A DNA stretch of 53,218 bases from Vibrio brasiliensis LMG 20546 (GTDB lineage: Bacteria; Pseudomonadota; Gammaproteobacteria; Enterobacterales; Vibrionaceae). The notes beneath the pieces are model-generated. The model searched no databases, was not told the origin of the DNA, and saw nothing but the letters and a program-made list of their open reading frames with translations. The stretch covers positions 1 to 53,218 of the forward strand of contig NZ_AEVS01000007.1 of the NCBI RefSeq assembly GCF_000189255.1, given 5' to 3'. Below, piece after piece: positions 1 to 9,523 of the stretch (its first letter is position 1; every line of letters begins with the position of its first letter). The position numbers were made by a program, and so were the translations under genes.

Positions 1-35
1 AGGCCTGTATCTTGTTGGATACAGGCCTTTTTTTT
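1..35 (-). promoter_or_regulatory. thr operon attenuator hairpin
   Basis: An 11-bp perfect stem (1-11 with 18-28) encloses a 6-base loop, with an A/T run on the inner side (29-35). On the minus strand it follows the Thr/Ile-rich leader peptide at 49-123, the same layout as the E. coli thr attenuator, where an A-run, a GC-rich hairpin and then a U-run precede thrA. The end of the leader ORF (GCAGGC, complement of 55-60) can pair with the first arm of this stem, offering an alternative antiterminator. The U-run expected after it would lie outside the window, so the terminator function is inferred. Confidence 0.7.
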
Positions 36-48
36 GAATTTATTTCGC

Positions 49-123
49 TTAGCAGCCTGCCCCAACAATAGCGATGTCGGTAATAATAATGGTTGTGGTC
101 ATTACTAGGCTTTGGTGCTGCAT
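49..123 (-). CDS. thrL: thr operon leader peptide
   Basis: This 24-codon minus-strand ORF ends in MTTTIIITDIAIVGAGC, with four Thr and five Ile codons clustered over about 12 residues, which is the signature of a threonine/isoleucine-sensing attenuator peptide. Ribosome stalling at these codons when charged tRNA-Thr or tRNA-Ile is scarce would favour antitermination into thrABC. The first ATG is at 123; an internal ATG at 102 gives a 17-residue version, and neither has a strong Shine-Dalgarno. In enterics and Vibrio the thr operon lies near arcA, which is also the case here. The structural genes would be left of the window. The ORF is too short for ordinary gene callers. Confidence 0.75.
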   Translation of the reverse strand: MQHQSLVMTTTIIITDIAIVGAGC

Positions 124-164
124 AAAATTAGTTTTCTTTAACGATGTGTGTTTGCTTACCCATA

Positions 165-194
165 CGTTTACCTTATTTTTTGGCCTCACGTCAA
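165..194 (-). promoter_or_regulatory. candidate thr leader promoter
   Basis: Reading the minus strand, a TTGACG -35 (189-194) is followed after 18 bases by TAAACG (165-170). The -35 is good and the -10 poor. It would start a leader RNA around position 158, some 35 bases before thrL. Tentative. Confidence 0.35.
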
Positions 195-397
195 TGAAAA
201 CTTACTATTTTTTGTTCACACTCTGTTTCTGTCATCTTCACAAAAAGGATTTAAATCCTCTACGATTCCAACAACCAATGAAACCATAAGCACATATCAT
301 AATAACTAATCGCTATATAAAAGTTGCAACTAGTTCGGAAGTTTTATGCTTTAATTAGTTTTGCAGTGGAATGCAGACAATAGCAAAGGAGTGGCAT

Positions 398-859
398 ATG
401 AAAATAATACTTAGCCTATCAGTGCTTCTTTGCGCGTGCTCATCATTCGCAACAGAATTACCTACCTTACCTGCACAGCAAAGCACTTCACCTCATAAAA
501 TTTTCCTATCCAGTGAAAATGACCACAACGATTTTGATTCTTGGAAAATCGATGGCGGCTACTCGTACAACATTTTCAGCAAAGTTGACCTCTATGTAGG
601 TGCACGTCTGAACAACAATGACAAAATAAATGAGACGGGATTTTTGAGTGGTGTTAGCTATCAGGTAACACCAAGATTTTCAGTGCAAAGTACCTTGCAT
701 TCCTATAACGATGAAACAGTGAGTGAAGGTAAAGACTCAACCATTGCGGCTGAAGTCTCAAGTCGAATGAAGCTGACTGAGAACCTGGATATTCATGCCA
801 CTCTCGATTACCAAGAGTGGCAGAAAGGCATCGAAGTTGGCCTTGGTTTCCGTTTTTAG
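398..859 (+). CDS. small exported protein, probable outer-membrane barrel
   Basis: This is a 153-residue protein I do not recognise by name. The ATG at 398 is preferred over the in-frame ATG at 371 because AAGGAG lies 7 bases before it and a signal peptide begins there ([18 protein letters not shown]). Cleavage after SSFA is likely; LCAC could also be read as a weak lipobox. The mature part alternates polar and hydrophobic residues in beta-strand fashion (for example [17 protein letters not shown]) and ends in GLGFRF, with the terminal Phe typical of Bam-assembled outer-membrane proteins. Its stop overlaps the stop of the convergent downstream gene by 4 bp. Function unknown; a small 6-8 stranded barrel is an inference. 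Confidence 0.75.
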   Translation: MKIILSLSVLLCACSSFATELPTLPAQQSTSPHKIFLSSENDHNDFDSWKIDGGYSYNIFSKVDLYVGARLNNNDKINETGFLSGVSYQVTPRFSVQSTLHSYNDETVSEGKDSTIAAEVSSRMKLTENLDIHATLDYQEWQKGIEVGLGFRF

Positions 860-1341
860 TTCCAGTCCAAAAGTTCAGTAGACATCAATACACCATTCCA
901 GTCGGCGTAAATGTAATCTCCAGGCTGGATCATCTGGTTGTGAACCGTCAATGTCACGTTAACTTCCCCGACGTCGCGCTTTTCCGTTTTAAATGGACAA
1001 GTCCCAAGTGCTTTAATACCAAGGTCCATTTCGGCCATCATCGCCACGTCACGCACCGCGCCATTTACAATCACACCTTCCCAGTTGTTATCAATCGCCA
1101 GAATCGCCAATTGATCACCGAGTAAGGCTTTTTGGCACGAGCCATGTCCATCAACCACAAGTACTTTACCGGTACCGTCCTGACTAAGCATTTCACGGAC
1201 TTTGGAGTTGTCGTGATAACAACGAACAGTGACAATTTCACCAAAGAAAGCGCACTTACGACCAAAGCTATGCAGCGGTAGCTCTAGCAAGGTGACTTTG
1301 TCCTCATGCTTATCACAAATATCAGGGGTTATATCTTTCAT
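856..1341 (-). CDS. RraA-family protein (putative HMG aldolase / RNase E regulator-like)
   Basis: A 161-residue RraA/MenG-like protein. The fold's hallmark segments are present: [21 protein letters not shown], in which the glycines line the pocket, and VNGAVRDV, carrying the Arg-Asp pair used for divalent metal and 2-oxo-acid binding in 4-hydroxy-4-methyl-2-oxoglutarate aldolases. E. coli RraA binds RNase E and inhibits it, and family members with this RD motif can be aldolases, so the true activity cannot be settled from sequence. A strong AGGAGG lies before the ATG. It is 33 bases downstream of the DUF3293 gene on the same strand and is probably cotranscribed with it. Confidence 0.85.
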   Translation of the reverse strand: MKDITPDICDKHEDKVTLLELPLHSFGRKCAFFGEIVTVRCYHDNSKVREMLSQDGTGKVLVVDGHGSCQKALLGDQLAILAIDNNWEGVIVNGAVRDVAMMAEMDLGIKALGTCPFKTEKRDVGEVNVTLTVHNQMIQPGDYIYADWNGVLMSTELLDWN

Positions 1342-1374
1342 TTTTCCTCCTTGAACTTCTAAATAATAAATCCT

Positions 1375-1767
1375 TTATCTACATCGGGGTCGCCAATCTC
1401 CAAGCAACACCCTTGGCTGTTTTTTATCTAAGCACGAGAGTAAATAGAGTTTCTCCCGCTCAACATAGTAGATGGCATTCTGGCCGTATTTTCGTCCTAA
1501 CTCGAGCGCCTGTGACTGGCTGATTGAGGCAGCAAAGCTCGCCTCACTCCATGAGAAATCATGGTTACCCACATCGACCGATATACAACAAGTATGGCCT
1601 ATTTCAGCAGCTAAGTGCCGATTATTTCGATGATTCTCTTGCGTTGATACCCAGACACTACCCGGATTCCACGCTGTAATTATGGCAAAGTTTTGATACT
1701 CAATATCACGTTCGAAACGGAAATAGGGATCGCAATAGGCTTGCCACATCTGTGCATCAACTATCAT
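1375..1767 (-). CDS. DUF3293 domain protein
   Basis: A 130-residue cytosolic protein matching the DUF3293 pattern: an aromatic-rich N-terminus (MWQAYCDPYFRF), then FAIITAWNPGSVW, then a conserved Asn-rich turn (ENHRNNRHLAAEI), and a C-terminal KYGQNAIYYVE segment. Biochemical function is not known. The ATG at 1767 fits the family start better than the upstream in-frame GTG at 1797, although neither has a clear ribosome site. A perfect FNR-type box (1824-1837) lies 57 bases upstream of this start, so the gene, not only arcA, could be oxygen-regulated. It appears to form a two-gene unit with the downstream RraA-like gene. Confidence 0.8.
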   Translation of the reverse strand: MIVDAQMWQAYCDPYFRFERDIEYQNFAIITAWNPGSVWVSTQENHRNNRHLAAEIGHTCCISVDVGNHDFSWSEASFAASISQSQALELGRKYGQNAIYYVEREKLYLLSCLDKKQPRVLLGDWRPRCR

Positions 1768-1823
1768 AAAACCAACAGTTTTACATTTACTGGACACTAT
1801 TAATATTTGTTACATTCTAACTC

Positions 1824-1837
1824 TTGATATAAATCAA
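1824..1837. promoter_or_regulatory. FNR-type box
   Basis: TTGATATAAATCAA is an exact match to the FNR half-site consensus TTGAT-N4-ATCAA. It lies in the divergent region between the DUF3293 gene and arcA. E. coli arcA is known to be activated by FNR anaerobically. A possible -10 (TATAGA, 1887-1892) would put the site near -68 for arcA. Which gene it serves is inferred. Confidence 0.7.
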
Positions 1838-1912
1838 CAAAGTGATTGGAATTAACACTTCTACGTTGTTAGCATGCTGTTAACATTATAGAATCCGCCT
1901 CAAAGACTAGTA

Positions 1913-1961
1913 GGATTCAGAGGATAAAGGACCTCTAAGGGTAGAAAAGAAGCACCAAGGA
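1913..1961 (+). promoter_or_regulatory. GGA-rich leader with candidate CsrA hairpin
   Basis: Four GGA motifs occur in 49 bases of the arcA leader (1913, 1922, 1929, 1959). The third sits in the loop of a perfect stem: AGAGG (1919-1923) pairs with CCTCT (1932-1936) around ATAAAGGA. GGA in a hairpin loop is the classic CsrA/RsmA target. The leader as a whole (about 1898-2092) has no other recognised gene except a weak 40-codon ORF. Confidence 0.4.
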
Positions 1962-2092
1962 TGGCGGGCAATCAAAGAGAGTGTATTTTTGCAGTCTTTG
2001 GTTTATTATCAACATCACATTACCTGTATGTTATGTTTTTGCCTAGAATTTATTCTATTAGCACAAATTTTTCACAAGTTTAGGTACCGCCA

Positions 2093-2809
2093 ATGCAAAC
2101 CCCGCACATTCTTATTGTCGAAGATGAGCAAGTAACTCGTAACACTCTTAAGAGTATTTTTGAAGCAGAGGGATACGCTGTTTTTGAGGCCAGTGACGGT
2201 GAAGAGATGCACCAGGTGCTGTCTGACAACCAAGTTAACTTGGTTATTATGGACATCAACCTTCCGGGCAAGAATGGTCTACTGCTAGCTCGTGAGCTAC
2301 GTGAGCAAGCGAACGTTGCGCTAATGTTCTTAACTGGCCGCGACAACGAAGTTGACAAGATCCTTGGTCTAGAAATTGGTGCTGATGATTACATCACTAA
2401 GCCATTTAACCCACGTGAGCTGACTATCCGTGCTCGTAACCTACTAAGCCGCTCGATGAACTCTAGCGTGGTTAGCGAAGAGAAGCGCAGTGTAGACAAG
2501 TATGTGTTCAACGGTTGGGTTCTTGACATCAACAGTCGTTCACTAGTAAGCCCAAGCGGCGATGGCTACAAGCTACCTCGTTCTGAGTTCCGTGCCCTAC
2601 TTCACTTCTGTGAAAACCCGGGTAAGATCCAGACTCGTGCAGACCTGCTTAAGAAGATGACAGGCCGTGAGCTTAAGCCACACGACCGTACTGTTGACGT
2701 AACAATTCGTCGTATCCGTAAGCACTTTGAATCTGTATCTGGTACACCAGAAATCATCGCAACGATTCACGGTGAAGGCTACCGCTTCTGTGGTGACTTG
2801 GAAGAGTAA
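2093..2809 (+). CDS. arcA: aerobic respiration control response regulator ArcA
   Basis: A 238-residue OmpR/PhoB-class response regulator matching ArcA along its length. The N-terminal receiver (about 1-120) has the acidic pocket E10-D11, the phosphoacceptor D54 in [11 protein letters not shown], the switch Thr in MFLTGRDN, and the conserved Lys in [12 protein letters not shown]. The C-terminal winged helix (about 140-235) ends in [14 protein letters not shown] and [10 protein letters not shown]. Phosphorylated by ArcB, it represses respiratory genes and adjusts them under low oxygen. It is monocistronic with a long leader holding an FNR-type box and a GGA-loop hairpin, and is closed by a strong terminator at 2831. 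arcB is not in the window. Confidence 0.98.
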   Translation: MQTPHILIVEDEQVTRNTLKSIFEAEGYAVFEASDGEEMHQVLSDNQVNLVIMDINLPGKNGLLLARELREQANVALMFLTGRDNEVDKILGLEIGADDYITKPFNPRELTIRARNLLSRSMNSSVVSEEKRSVDKYVFNGWVLDINSRSLVSPSGDGYKLPRSEFRALLHFCENPGKIQTRADLLKKMTGRELKPHDRTVDVTIRRIRKHFESVSGTPEIIATIHGEGYRFCGDLEE

Positions 2810-2830
2810 TCTCACTCTCGAATAGATATT

Positions 2831-2861
2831 AAAATGGAGCCTTACGGCTCCATTTTTTCTT
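2831..2861 (+). terminator. arcA terminator
   Basis: An 11-bp stem (2831-2841 with 2846-2856) with loop TTAC is followed by a T-run, 21 bases after the arcA stop. Confidence 0.9.
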
Positions 2862-2870
2862 ATTGGTAAT

Positions 2871-2900
2871 AAAAAATGCTCACCATTTGGTGAGCATTTT
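2871..2900 (-). terminator. hldE terminator
   Basis: A 12-bp perfect stem (2873-2884 with 2889-2900) with a 4-base loop is followed on the minus strand by a T-run. It lies 20 bases after the hldE stop and faces the arcA terminator. Confidence 0.9.
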
Positions 2901-2920
2901 CGTTTCAACGCTGAACAAGG

Positions 2921-4351
2921 TTAGCCCTTGCCACCTTTAATCGCATCAATGATTTCAGTTGTTGAACAGCCATCTTCGAAGTTAAGTACTTTAACTTCAC
3001 CGCCGTTAGCAATCACTTCCTTACCACCAGCAATCTCTTCTGGTTTGTAGTCGCCGCCTTTCACTAGCAGATCCGGAAGAACTTCAGAAATCAGTCTCTG
3101 AGGTGTGTCTTCACCAAACGGCACTACCCAGTCCACCGCGCCCAGACCAGCTAATACAGCCATACGGCGGTCTGTTGGGTTCACAGGACGACCAGGGCCT
3201 TTCAGGCGCTTAACTGATTCATCAGTGTTAACCGCAACGATCAGACGGTCACCAAGCTCAGCAGCATGGTTTAGGTAAGAAACATGGCCTGCGTGAAGAA
3301 TATCGAAACAGCCGTTAGTCATTACGACTTTCTCACCGCGCGCCTGAGCCTTCTTAACAGCTTCAATCAGTGCCTGCTCTGCAATCACGCCAAAATCAGT
3401 GTCCTGACTGCCGTGTACCGCTTCAGCGAGTTCAATAGTCGATACGGTAGATGTACCCAGTTTACCAACCACAACGCCTGCTGCAGCGTTCGCTAGTGCA
3501 CACGCTTCGTCAAGAGGCTTACCTGCTGCTACAGAAGCGGCCAGTACAGAGATAACGGTATCACCCGCACCTGTCACATCGTAGACTTCTTTGGCTTGAG
3601 TCGGCAGGTGGAATGGTTCCTGACCGCGACGAAGCAAGGTCATACCGTGCTCACTGCGAGTCACAAGCAGAGCTTCGAAGTCAAATTGTTCGATTAGAGC
3701 AAGACCCTTTTCAACCAACTCTTCATCGGTTTTTACTTTACCAACCACATGCTCAAACTCAGCCATGTTTGGCGTCAGTAGAGTTGCGCCACGGTAACGT
3801 TCGAAGTCTGCACCTTTAGGGTCGATAAATACAGGTACGTTTGCCGCACGCGCTTTTTGAATAAATTGCTGAACGTGTTCTAGTGCACCTTTAGCGTAAT
3901 CAGATAGCACCACTGATTTCACTTTTGGTAGTGCCTGTTCCATACGATCCAGAATCAGCTCTGCATCAACGTTTTCAAACTTATCTTCAAAGTCTAAACG
4001 AATCAGTTGCTGACCACGGCTAAGTACACGTAGCTTTGTGATGGTTGGGTAGTTTGGCAAGCCAACGAAATCACATTTCACTTTCAATGCTGAAAGCGTC
4101 TCATTGAGAACTTTGGCAGGTTCATCAATCCCTGTTAAACCAACAATATGAGCATGTCCACCAAGAGAAGCGATGTTCATCGCTACGTTAGCTGCACCAC
4201 CTGGTCGCTCTTCGTTGTTTTCTACTTTTACTACAGGCACTGGTGCTTCAGGGGAAATACGGCCTGTTGGACCATACCAATAGCGATCTAGCATTACATC
4301 GCCGATAATAAGCACACCAGAATCACTGTAATTCGGTAGGATTGGCTTCAT
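2921..4351 (-). CDS. hldE: bifunctional heptose-7-phosphate kinase / heptose-1-phosphate adenylyltransferase
   Basis: A 476-residue fusion, the usual length for HldE (RfaE). Residues 1 to about 320 form a ribokinase-type sugar kinase, with the N-terminal [11 protein letters not shown], the glycine-rich [11 protein letters not shown] and the catalytic GAGDTV (about 261-266). Residues about 340-476 form a nucleotidyltransferase, with [16 protein letters not shown] carrying the HxGH motif and [11 protein letters not shown] further on. It phosphorylates D-glycero-D-manno-heptose 7-phosphate at C1 and, after dephosphorylation, adds AMP to give ADP-heptose for the LPS inner core. It lies 60 bases downstream of glnE on the same strand, as in E. 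coli, with its own GGAG ribosome site and a terminator after it. Confidence 0.98.
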   Translation of the reverse strand: MKPILPNYSDSGVLIIGDVMLDRYWYGPTGRISPEAPVPVVKVENNEERPGGAANVAMNIASLGGHAHIVGLTGIDEPAKVLNETLSALKVKCDFVGLPNYPTITKLRVLSRGQQLIRLDFEDKFENVDAELILDRMEQALPKVKSVVLSDYAKGALEHVQQFIQKARAANVPVFIDPKGADFERYRGATLLTPNMAEFEHVVGKVKTDEELVEKGLALIEQFDFEALLVTRSEHGMTLLRRGQEPFHLPTQAKEVYDVTGAGDTVISVLAASVAAGKPLDEACALANAAAGVVVGKLGTSTVSTIELAEAVHGSQDTDFGVIAEQALIEAVKKAQARGEKVVMTNGCFDILHAGHVSYLNHAAELGDRLIVAVNTDESVKRLKGPGRPVNPTDRRMAVLAGLGAVDWVVPFGEDTPQRLISEVLPDLLVKGGDYKPEEIAGGKEVIANGGEVKVLNFEDGCSTTEIIDAIKGGKG

Positions 4352-4411
4352 TGTGGATCTCCAAATTCTAATTCGAGCGAGAGTTTAACATAGTGTTTTA
4401 GTGGTCAAAAC

Positions 4412-7252
4412 CTATTCGAGCCACTCGTGCCATAGTTTAGTCACCAACTGGCGTTCGTTGGTGAATTTTTCTTCAGCCACATCCGCATCCAGATTCAAAA
4501 GGTTGCGATGATGGATTTGATCGCGCATGGTCGTATAGGCGTGAGTCAGTGCCATCGCATCCTGCTCTTCCATGATTCCCTGAGCCATCATACTCTCGAA
4601 GATTCGTACGTTATCACTCCAGCGAGTGAGTTTAGGTTTGTCGTGGCTGTAGCGTAAAACAAGGTATTGAGCCAAAAACTCAACATCGGTAATTCCACCA
4701 GGATCTTGCTTAAGCATAAAACGTCCTGCTTTTTTGCCGCCGAGATGATCGCGCATTTTCACTCGCATCTCAGAGACATCTTTTATCAGGGTCGCTTCAT
4801 CGCGGTTGATAGTGAGAATCTCATGTCGGGTAGCGGCAAACGACTGCTGTAGTGGTTCGTCACCGTAAATCATTCGCGCACGCACCAGCGCCTGATGTTC
4901 CCACGTCCATGCTTCTTCTCTCTGGTATTGTGCGAAAGCATCGCTAGGGCTAACCAGCAGACCTGACGCACCTGATGGACGTAAGCGAGTATCCACTTCG
5001 TAGAGAATTCCTGAGGCGGTTCGGGTTGAGAAAATATGGATAATTCTTTGTGCCAGGCGCAGGTAAAACTGACGGCCATCAATCTCTTTCTTGCCATCGG
5101 TGTACGTTGTGACCGGACAGTCATGCATAAAGACAATATCAAGGTCTGAGTTATAACCCAGCTCCCAGCCACCAACCTTACCGTAACCAATCACGGCAAA
5201 GCCCTTACCATCACGCTCTTTAAGGTGAGTAGGCACACCGTATTTTTCCGCCATCTGCAACCATGCCTGACCAACAACAGACTCAACAATCGCCTCTGCA
5301 AGGTAGGTTAAGTGGTCACTTACTTTCATTACAGGCAACACACCAGCAATATCGGCAGCGGCAATACGAAGAATACAAATCTGTTTGAACTGGCGCAGCG
5401 CTTCCATCTGCTGCTCCATATCATCTTCAGGAATACGGGCCAAGAAGTCACGCAGCTCTGTACGATAGCTATCAAGAGGAATCGGGTTATACAGTTGCTG
5501 CGGATCGATAAGTTCATCAAGCAGAATTGGGTAACGACCCAACTGCTCTGAAATCATCGGGCTGGCTGTACAGAGACGAACCAGTTGAGTCAGTGCCGCA
5601 CTGTGCTCATCAAGCAGTTCCAGATAGGTGGTACGGGTAACAATTTTGTGTAGCAGATGAAGCACTCGCGGTAGACCAAATTGAGCGTCTTGATGAGAGT
5701 AGATGGCAGCAAACACTTTTGGCATCAGACGGTTAAGTACTTCACGTCCGCGTGGTCCAAGCGTCTTTTTCGCTAAGTCCTGTTTAAACTGAATAATGGT
5801 ACTGGCCATTGTTTGAGGTGATTCAACCGCAATGTCATGCTCAAGAATGTTTTCAATCACGTCTTGCTTTGCAGCCATATCCCACAACTCAACAAAGTGT
5901 TTCGCGATGTCTTGCTGCTCTTCCTCTTCATCGCCGATTAGGTCAGCGAAAACGGCATGAACATTGGCCATATGAGTCTGCACGTCCGCGATAAGATCCG
6001 CCCATTGGGTATAACCCATTGCCACCGCAAGTTGAAGCTGTTCGAGCTCGCATTCAGGCAGTGTCTGAGTCTGTTTATCAGCCATCGCTTGCAACAGGTT
6101 TTCCAATCGGCGTAAGAACTTATAAGCGTGACGTAAAGCATGTGTCTCTTGCTTGGTTAGTTGCTCTAACTCTTCAATCGCATTAATGGTTTCTAACAAC
6201 CCACGCTGTCGTAAGCTTGGTTCACGACCACCACGAATCAACTGGAACACTTGCGCAATAAACTCAATTTCACGAATGCCACCGGCACCGAGTTTAATGT
6301 TATTGCTCAATCCACGACGACGCACTTCACTACTGATCATCGATTTCATGCGACGCAGAGACTGAATCGCACTGAAGTCGATATAACGGCGGAATACAAA
6401 CGGACGCAGCATTTGGCGCAGCTCCTGATACTGCGGGTACATTTCACTGCCCATCACTCGCGCTTTGATCATCGCGTAGCGTTCCCAGTCACGTCCCTGC
6501 TCCTGATAATAGTCTTCCAGGGCAGCGTAGCTCATCACCAACGGACCACTGTCACCAAACGGACGCAAGCGCATATCGACTCGATAGCAGAAACCATCAA
6601 AAGTCTGCTGATCGAGCGCCTTAATAATTCGCTGACCTAAGCGAGTGAAAAACTGCGCGTTGGCGATACTACGACGCGTCCCTTGAGTCTCACCATTTTC
6701 TGGATAGGTAAAGATCAGATCGATATCTGAAGAGAAGTTCAGTTCGCCACCACCTAGCTTACCCATGCCAATGATCAACAATGGCTGAGCTTCTCCCTGT
6801 GCATTGGTCGGTGTGCCCCACAACTCACAACACGCGTCGTACTGCCACTGGTAAGTTTCAAAGATCATTGCCTCTGCCAGTTGAGACAGATGACTCAGGC
6901 TCTCTTCAAGTGTCCATGACGCGGTGAAATCACGCCAGGCGATATAAGCCATTTCCCGATTGCGGAACTGTCTTAGTACCCGGTGACCTTGCATTTCATC
7001 GCTACAGTCACTGAGAAGAGCCGCCAGCCTTTGACGATATTGCTCCTGACGTGACGGTTCCGCCAGCATCTCAGGTAGACATTGCTGCAAATGCTCATCA
7101 GTAACCAGCGCTCCACTAACAAACTTACTCAGACCCGCGACGTAGCTAAGTTGTTGTCTTAACGATTCAGGCCAGTGAGACAAGGCATCAGATTGAAACA
7201 GTGATTCAGTAGCAGATTGGGAGATGGAGACAAGACTTTCTGGCAGTTGCAT
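4412..7252 (-). CDS. glnE: bifunctional glutamine synthetase adenylyltransferase / adenylyl-removing enzyme
   Basis: At 946 residues this is the full length of GlnE. Two nucleotidyltransferase domains are visible. The N-terminal adenylyl-removing domain has [20 protein letters not shown], and the C-terminal adenylylating domain has [20 protein letters not shown]; both keep the metal-binding DxD. A helical linker of about 200 residues joins them. It attaches AMP to, or removes it from, the conserved tyrosine of glutamine synthetase in response to PII and glutamine. An AAGGAAG ribosome site precedes the ATG. It is followed by hldE, as in enterics. No promoter was identified in the 112 bases before it, which also hold the chemoreceptor terminator. 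Confidence 0.98.
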   Translation of the reverse strand: MQLPESLVSISQSATESLFQSDALSHWPESLRQQLSYVAGLSKFVSGALVTDEHLQQCLPEMLAEPSRQEQYRQRLAALLSDCSDEMQGHRVLRQFRNREMAYIAWRDFTASWTLEESLSHLSQLAEAMIFETYQWQYDACCELWGTPTNAQGEAQPLLIIGMGKLGGGELNFSSDIDLIFTYPENGETQGTRRSIANAQFFTRLGQRIIKALDQQTFDGFCYRVDMRLRPFGDSGPLVMSYAALEDYYQEQGRDWERYAMIKARVMGSEMYPQYQELRQMLRPFVFRRYIDFSAIQSLRRMKSMISSEVRRRGLSNNIKLGAGGIREIEFIAQVFQLIRGGREPSLRQRGLLETINAIEELEQLTKQETHALRHAYKFLRRLENLLQAMADKQTQTLPECELEQLQLAVAMGYTQWADLIADVQTHMANVHAVFADLIGDEEEEQQDIAKHFVELWDMAAKQDVIENILEHDIAVESPQTMASTIIQFKQDLAKKTLGPRGREVLNRLMPKVFAAIYSHQDAQFGLPRVLHLLHKIVTRTTYLELLDEHSAALTQLVRLCTASPMISEQLGRYPILLDELIDPQQLYNPIPLDSYRTELRDFLARIPEDDMEQQMEALRQFKQICILRIAAADIAGVLPVMKVSDHLTYLAEAIVESVVGQAWLQMAEKYGVPTHLKERDGKGFAVIGYGKVGGWELGYNSDLDIVFMHDCPVTTYTDGKKEIDGRQFYLRLAQRIIHIFSTRTASGILYEVDTRLRPSGASGLLVSPSDAFAQYQREEAWTWEHQALVRARMIYGDEPLQQSFAATRHEILTINRDEATLIKDVSEMRVKMRDHLGGKKAGRFMLKQDPGGITDVEFLAQYLVLRYSHDKPKLTRWSDNVRIFESMMAQGIMEEQDAMALTHAYTTMRDQIHHRNLLNLDADVAEEKFTNERQLVTKLWHEWLE

Positions 7253-7315
7253 GATTCTTCCTTGTGATAGAAATACCAGTCGAGGGAACGGTAACCCTCT
7301 ATTTATACCAATAAA

Positions 7316-7344
7316 AAACGCCCACTAGTAGCCAGTGGGCGTTT
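7316..7344 (-). terminator. terminator of the chemoreceptor gene
   Basis: An 11-bp stem (7316-7326 with 7334-7344) with a 7-base loop is followed by T residues on the minus strand, 20 bases after the chemoreceptor stop. Confidence 0.85.
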
Positions 7345-7364
7345 ATTGCAATCAAGTTGAGAGG

Positions 7365-8621
7365 CTAGACCTTAAACGATGTGATCTTCTTATCTAGCTC
7401 TTCAGCATTTTGCTGCATGATTTCAGATGTTTCCAATAGTTCAGAGACGACGGTGACTGAGGCTTCAACCAGCTCGCGAACATTGGTCAGGTTCTGGTTC
7501 ATCTCTTCTGCAACACTGCTTTGCTCTCCCGCAGCTGTTGCAATCTGGAAGTTCATATCGTTAATCTGATTGACCTGATCAACAATGCCATCGAGTTCAC
7601 TGCCGGCGTTAGTCACCAGTTCAACACCTTCAGCGGCTTCAACAACACTCTTCTCCATCAGTTCCACCGCAGAGTTTGCGCTTGATTGAAGTTGAGAAAT
7701 CATCTCTTGAATTTCTACCGTCGCCTGCTGGGTACGTTGTGCAAGGTTACGTACCTCGTCGGCTACGACAGCAAAACCTCGACCTGCTTCACCAGCACGT
7801 GCTGCTTCAATTGCCGCATTCAAAGCAAGCAGGTTAGTTTGTTCTGAAATACCCTGAATCGTACCAACAACACTGCCAATTGAATCAACACTCTCTTCAA
7901 CCTGATTCACAGCCTGCGCAGAAGCAGAAATGTCTTTAGAAAGCTCACTGATTTTCAATACTGTGTCTTGAACGAAACGCTGACCTGTCGCGGCTTGTCC
8001 TGAGGCATTTTCAGTTAGGGATGACGCATTCTGTGCATGACCTGCAACCGTCTGAACCGTTGAAGTCATCTCACTCATTGCCGTAGCTAACTGGTCAATT
8101 TCATTAAACTCTTCCTGCGCTGACTCTTTAGTCTCAGACATGCTCAGCGTCATTACTTCAGTTAATCCAGACAGCTCCTGAGAGGCATCGATCTGTAAAC
8201 GAATCATCTCTTGTAATTGGACACGAGTCTTTTCCAGTTCACGCGCTACATCACCATATTCGTCTTTACACGCCATTTCGATAGGCACTGAAAGGTCTCT
8301 TTCTGCCATCAATTTAATAGATTCGCTTAGATATTGGGTTTGACGTAACATAACCCGAGCAGCAAATAGTAAGAGAACGACGAATACCACTATCATGATT
8401 GCTGTTTGCCAAGCGACTTGCACCAGATAAGCTTCGTAATGCTGTTGTGCAACCTGAGCGTCTTGAGTAGCGGCGAGAAGAGAGTCGTAAAAGGTGCTTG
8501 CGTCCCAGAGTTGCTTACCGATGATCAACAGTGTACTGAATACCATCAGCATCACCATTTTAGGAACCAGTCGGATATCCGTGATAACTCGTTCCCACGG
8601 CTTAAATGCCATCTTGGTCAT
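7365..8621 (-). CDS. methyl-accepting chemotaxis protein with minimal periplasmic domain
   Basis: A 418-residue chemoreceptor. Two membrane helices are predicted at about 20-36 and 71-91, leaving a periplasmic loop of only some 34 residues, too short for a standard 4-helix-bundle, Cache or PAS ligand domain. A HAMP-like linker follows (about 92-145), then a signalling coiled coil whose hairpin tip (259-283, [21 protein letters not shown]) is the conserved CheA/CheW contact. There is no C-terminal NWETF-type CheR tether. It probably senses membrane or cytoplasmic cues, or a periplasmic partner. It is transcribed alone, divergently from the K+ channel gene, and is inserted between glnE and ygiF, which are neighbours in E. 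coli. Confidence 0.92.
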   Translation of the reverse strand: MTKMAFKPWERVITDIRLVPKMVMLMVFSTLLIIGKQLWDASTFYDSLLAATQDAQVAQQHYEAYLVQVAWQTAIMIVVFVVLLLFAARVMLRQTQYLSESIKLMAERDLSVPIEMACKDEYGDVARELEKTRVQLQEMIRLQIDASQELSGLTEVMTLSMSETKESAQEEFNEIDQLATAMSEMTSTVQTVAGHAQNASSLTENASGQAATGQRFVQDTVLKISELSKDISASAQAVNQVEESVDSIGSVVGTIQGISEQTNLLALNAAIEAARAGEAGRGFAVVADEVRNLAQRTQQATVEIQEMISQLQSSANSAVELMEKSVVEAAEGVELVTNAGSELDGIVDQVNQINDMNFQIATAAGEQSSVAEEMNQNLTNVRELVEASVTVVSELLETSEIMQQNAEELDKKITSFKV

Positions 8622-8730
8622 TGTCCGTTCTCCAATATATGAATTTTTTGATTTCAGTGCCTTATACTAGAGTGATGCAGCTTCTTTCACTCCCCCGAAC
8701 GCGCTGATTGTTATTTTTTTCGAGCCTCGT

Positions 8731-9492
8731 ATGAAAAGAGATACTACCAAAGACGATACAAAACCGATGAGCTTGTTGTCACTGATCCTGTCATTTATGG
8801 CGCTATTTGTGATCTCGGGCTTATTGTTTTTTCCACTACGCCCTGAAACTCGACAAGTACTTATCGGCTTAGACTTTATTATCTGTAGCATTTTCATCCT
8901 GCAGCTCAGCGTAGATATGATCCGGTCGACAGATCGTGTGCAATTCTTGAAACGACACTGGATCGACTTTCTCGCCAGTATCCCGATGGTTGAACCGCTG
9001 CGATACGCACGAATCTTCCATATCATGCGGGTGATTCTTGTTATTCGTTCCAGCCGCTACATTTTTAGCCAGCTACTCAATAATCGCCGTGAAACTACGC
9101 TGGCCTCGATCCTTTTGTTAATGGTTATTCTACTCACCGTTGGATCGAGCATGATGCTCATGATCGAAGGCTCTTCGCCTGATGCCAATATTCAAAGTGG
9201 TGGTGATGCTTTGTGGTGGGCACTGGTGACAATATCAACGGTTGGTTATGGCGATCACTACCCTGTGACTGATGGCGGTAAATTTTTAGCTGCGGGGTTG
9301 ATCATCTGTGGTGTTGGCTTATTCGGTATGATCTCAGGTCTGATTACCTCTTTGATCACTTCTCCAAACAAGGTTCAAACCCAGCGTTCAGAGAACAAAG
9401 AGCGACTACTACGTGAACTGGTCGAGAAACAAGACCAGATCCTTAAACGTCTCGATCAATTAGAGAAACAGCAATCAAAACGGGAGCCATAA
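8731..9492 (+). CDS. voltage-gated-type potassium channel
   Basis: A 253-residue six-helix ion channel of the Kv/Kch superfamily. Helices are predicted at about 14-35, 43-63, 76-90, 95-115, 122-145 and 184-208, with the pore loop between the last two carrying the K+ selectivity filter TVGYGD (170-175). The fourth helix has spaced arginines (R91, R94, R100, R106, R109) resembling a reduced S4 voltage sensor. After the last helix a charged coiled coil (about 217-250, LLRELVEKQDQILKRL) probably drives tetramer assembly. There is no RCK/TrkA-N domain, unlike E. coli Kch. Its stop codon lies in the loop of its own terminator. Confidence 0.92.
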   Translation: MKRDTTKDDTKPMSLLSLILSFMALFVISGLLFFPLRPETRQVLIGLDFIICSIFILQLSVDMIRSTDRVQFLKRHWIDFLASIPMVEPLRYARIFHIMRVILVIRSSRYIFSQLLNNRRETTLASILLLMVILLTVGSSMMLMIEGSSPDANIQSGGDALWWALVTISTVGYGDHYPVTDGGKFLAAGLIICGVGLFGMISGLITSLITSPNKVQTQRSENKERLLRELVEKQDQILKRLDQLEKQQSKREP

Positions 9493-9508
9493 GGCTCCCG
9501 TTGTTTTT
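9479..9508 (+). terminator. K+ channel gene terminator, stop codon in the loop
   Basis: CGGGAGCC (9481-9488), the last coding bases, pairs with GGCTCCCG (9493-9500); flanking AA/TT extends the stem. The loop ATAA contains the TAA stop. A T-rich tract follows. Confidence 0.85.
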
Positions 9509-9523
9509 TCTGTCTGACTTTAC

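Noticed and set aside
74-289. 71-residue plus-strand ORF
   Set aside because: It is antisense to the thr leader and promoter region, with low-complexity hydrophobic sequence and no ribosome site.
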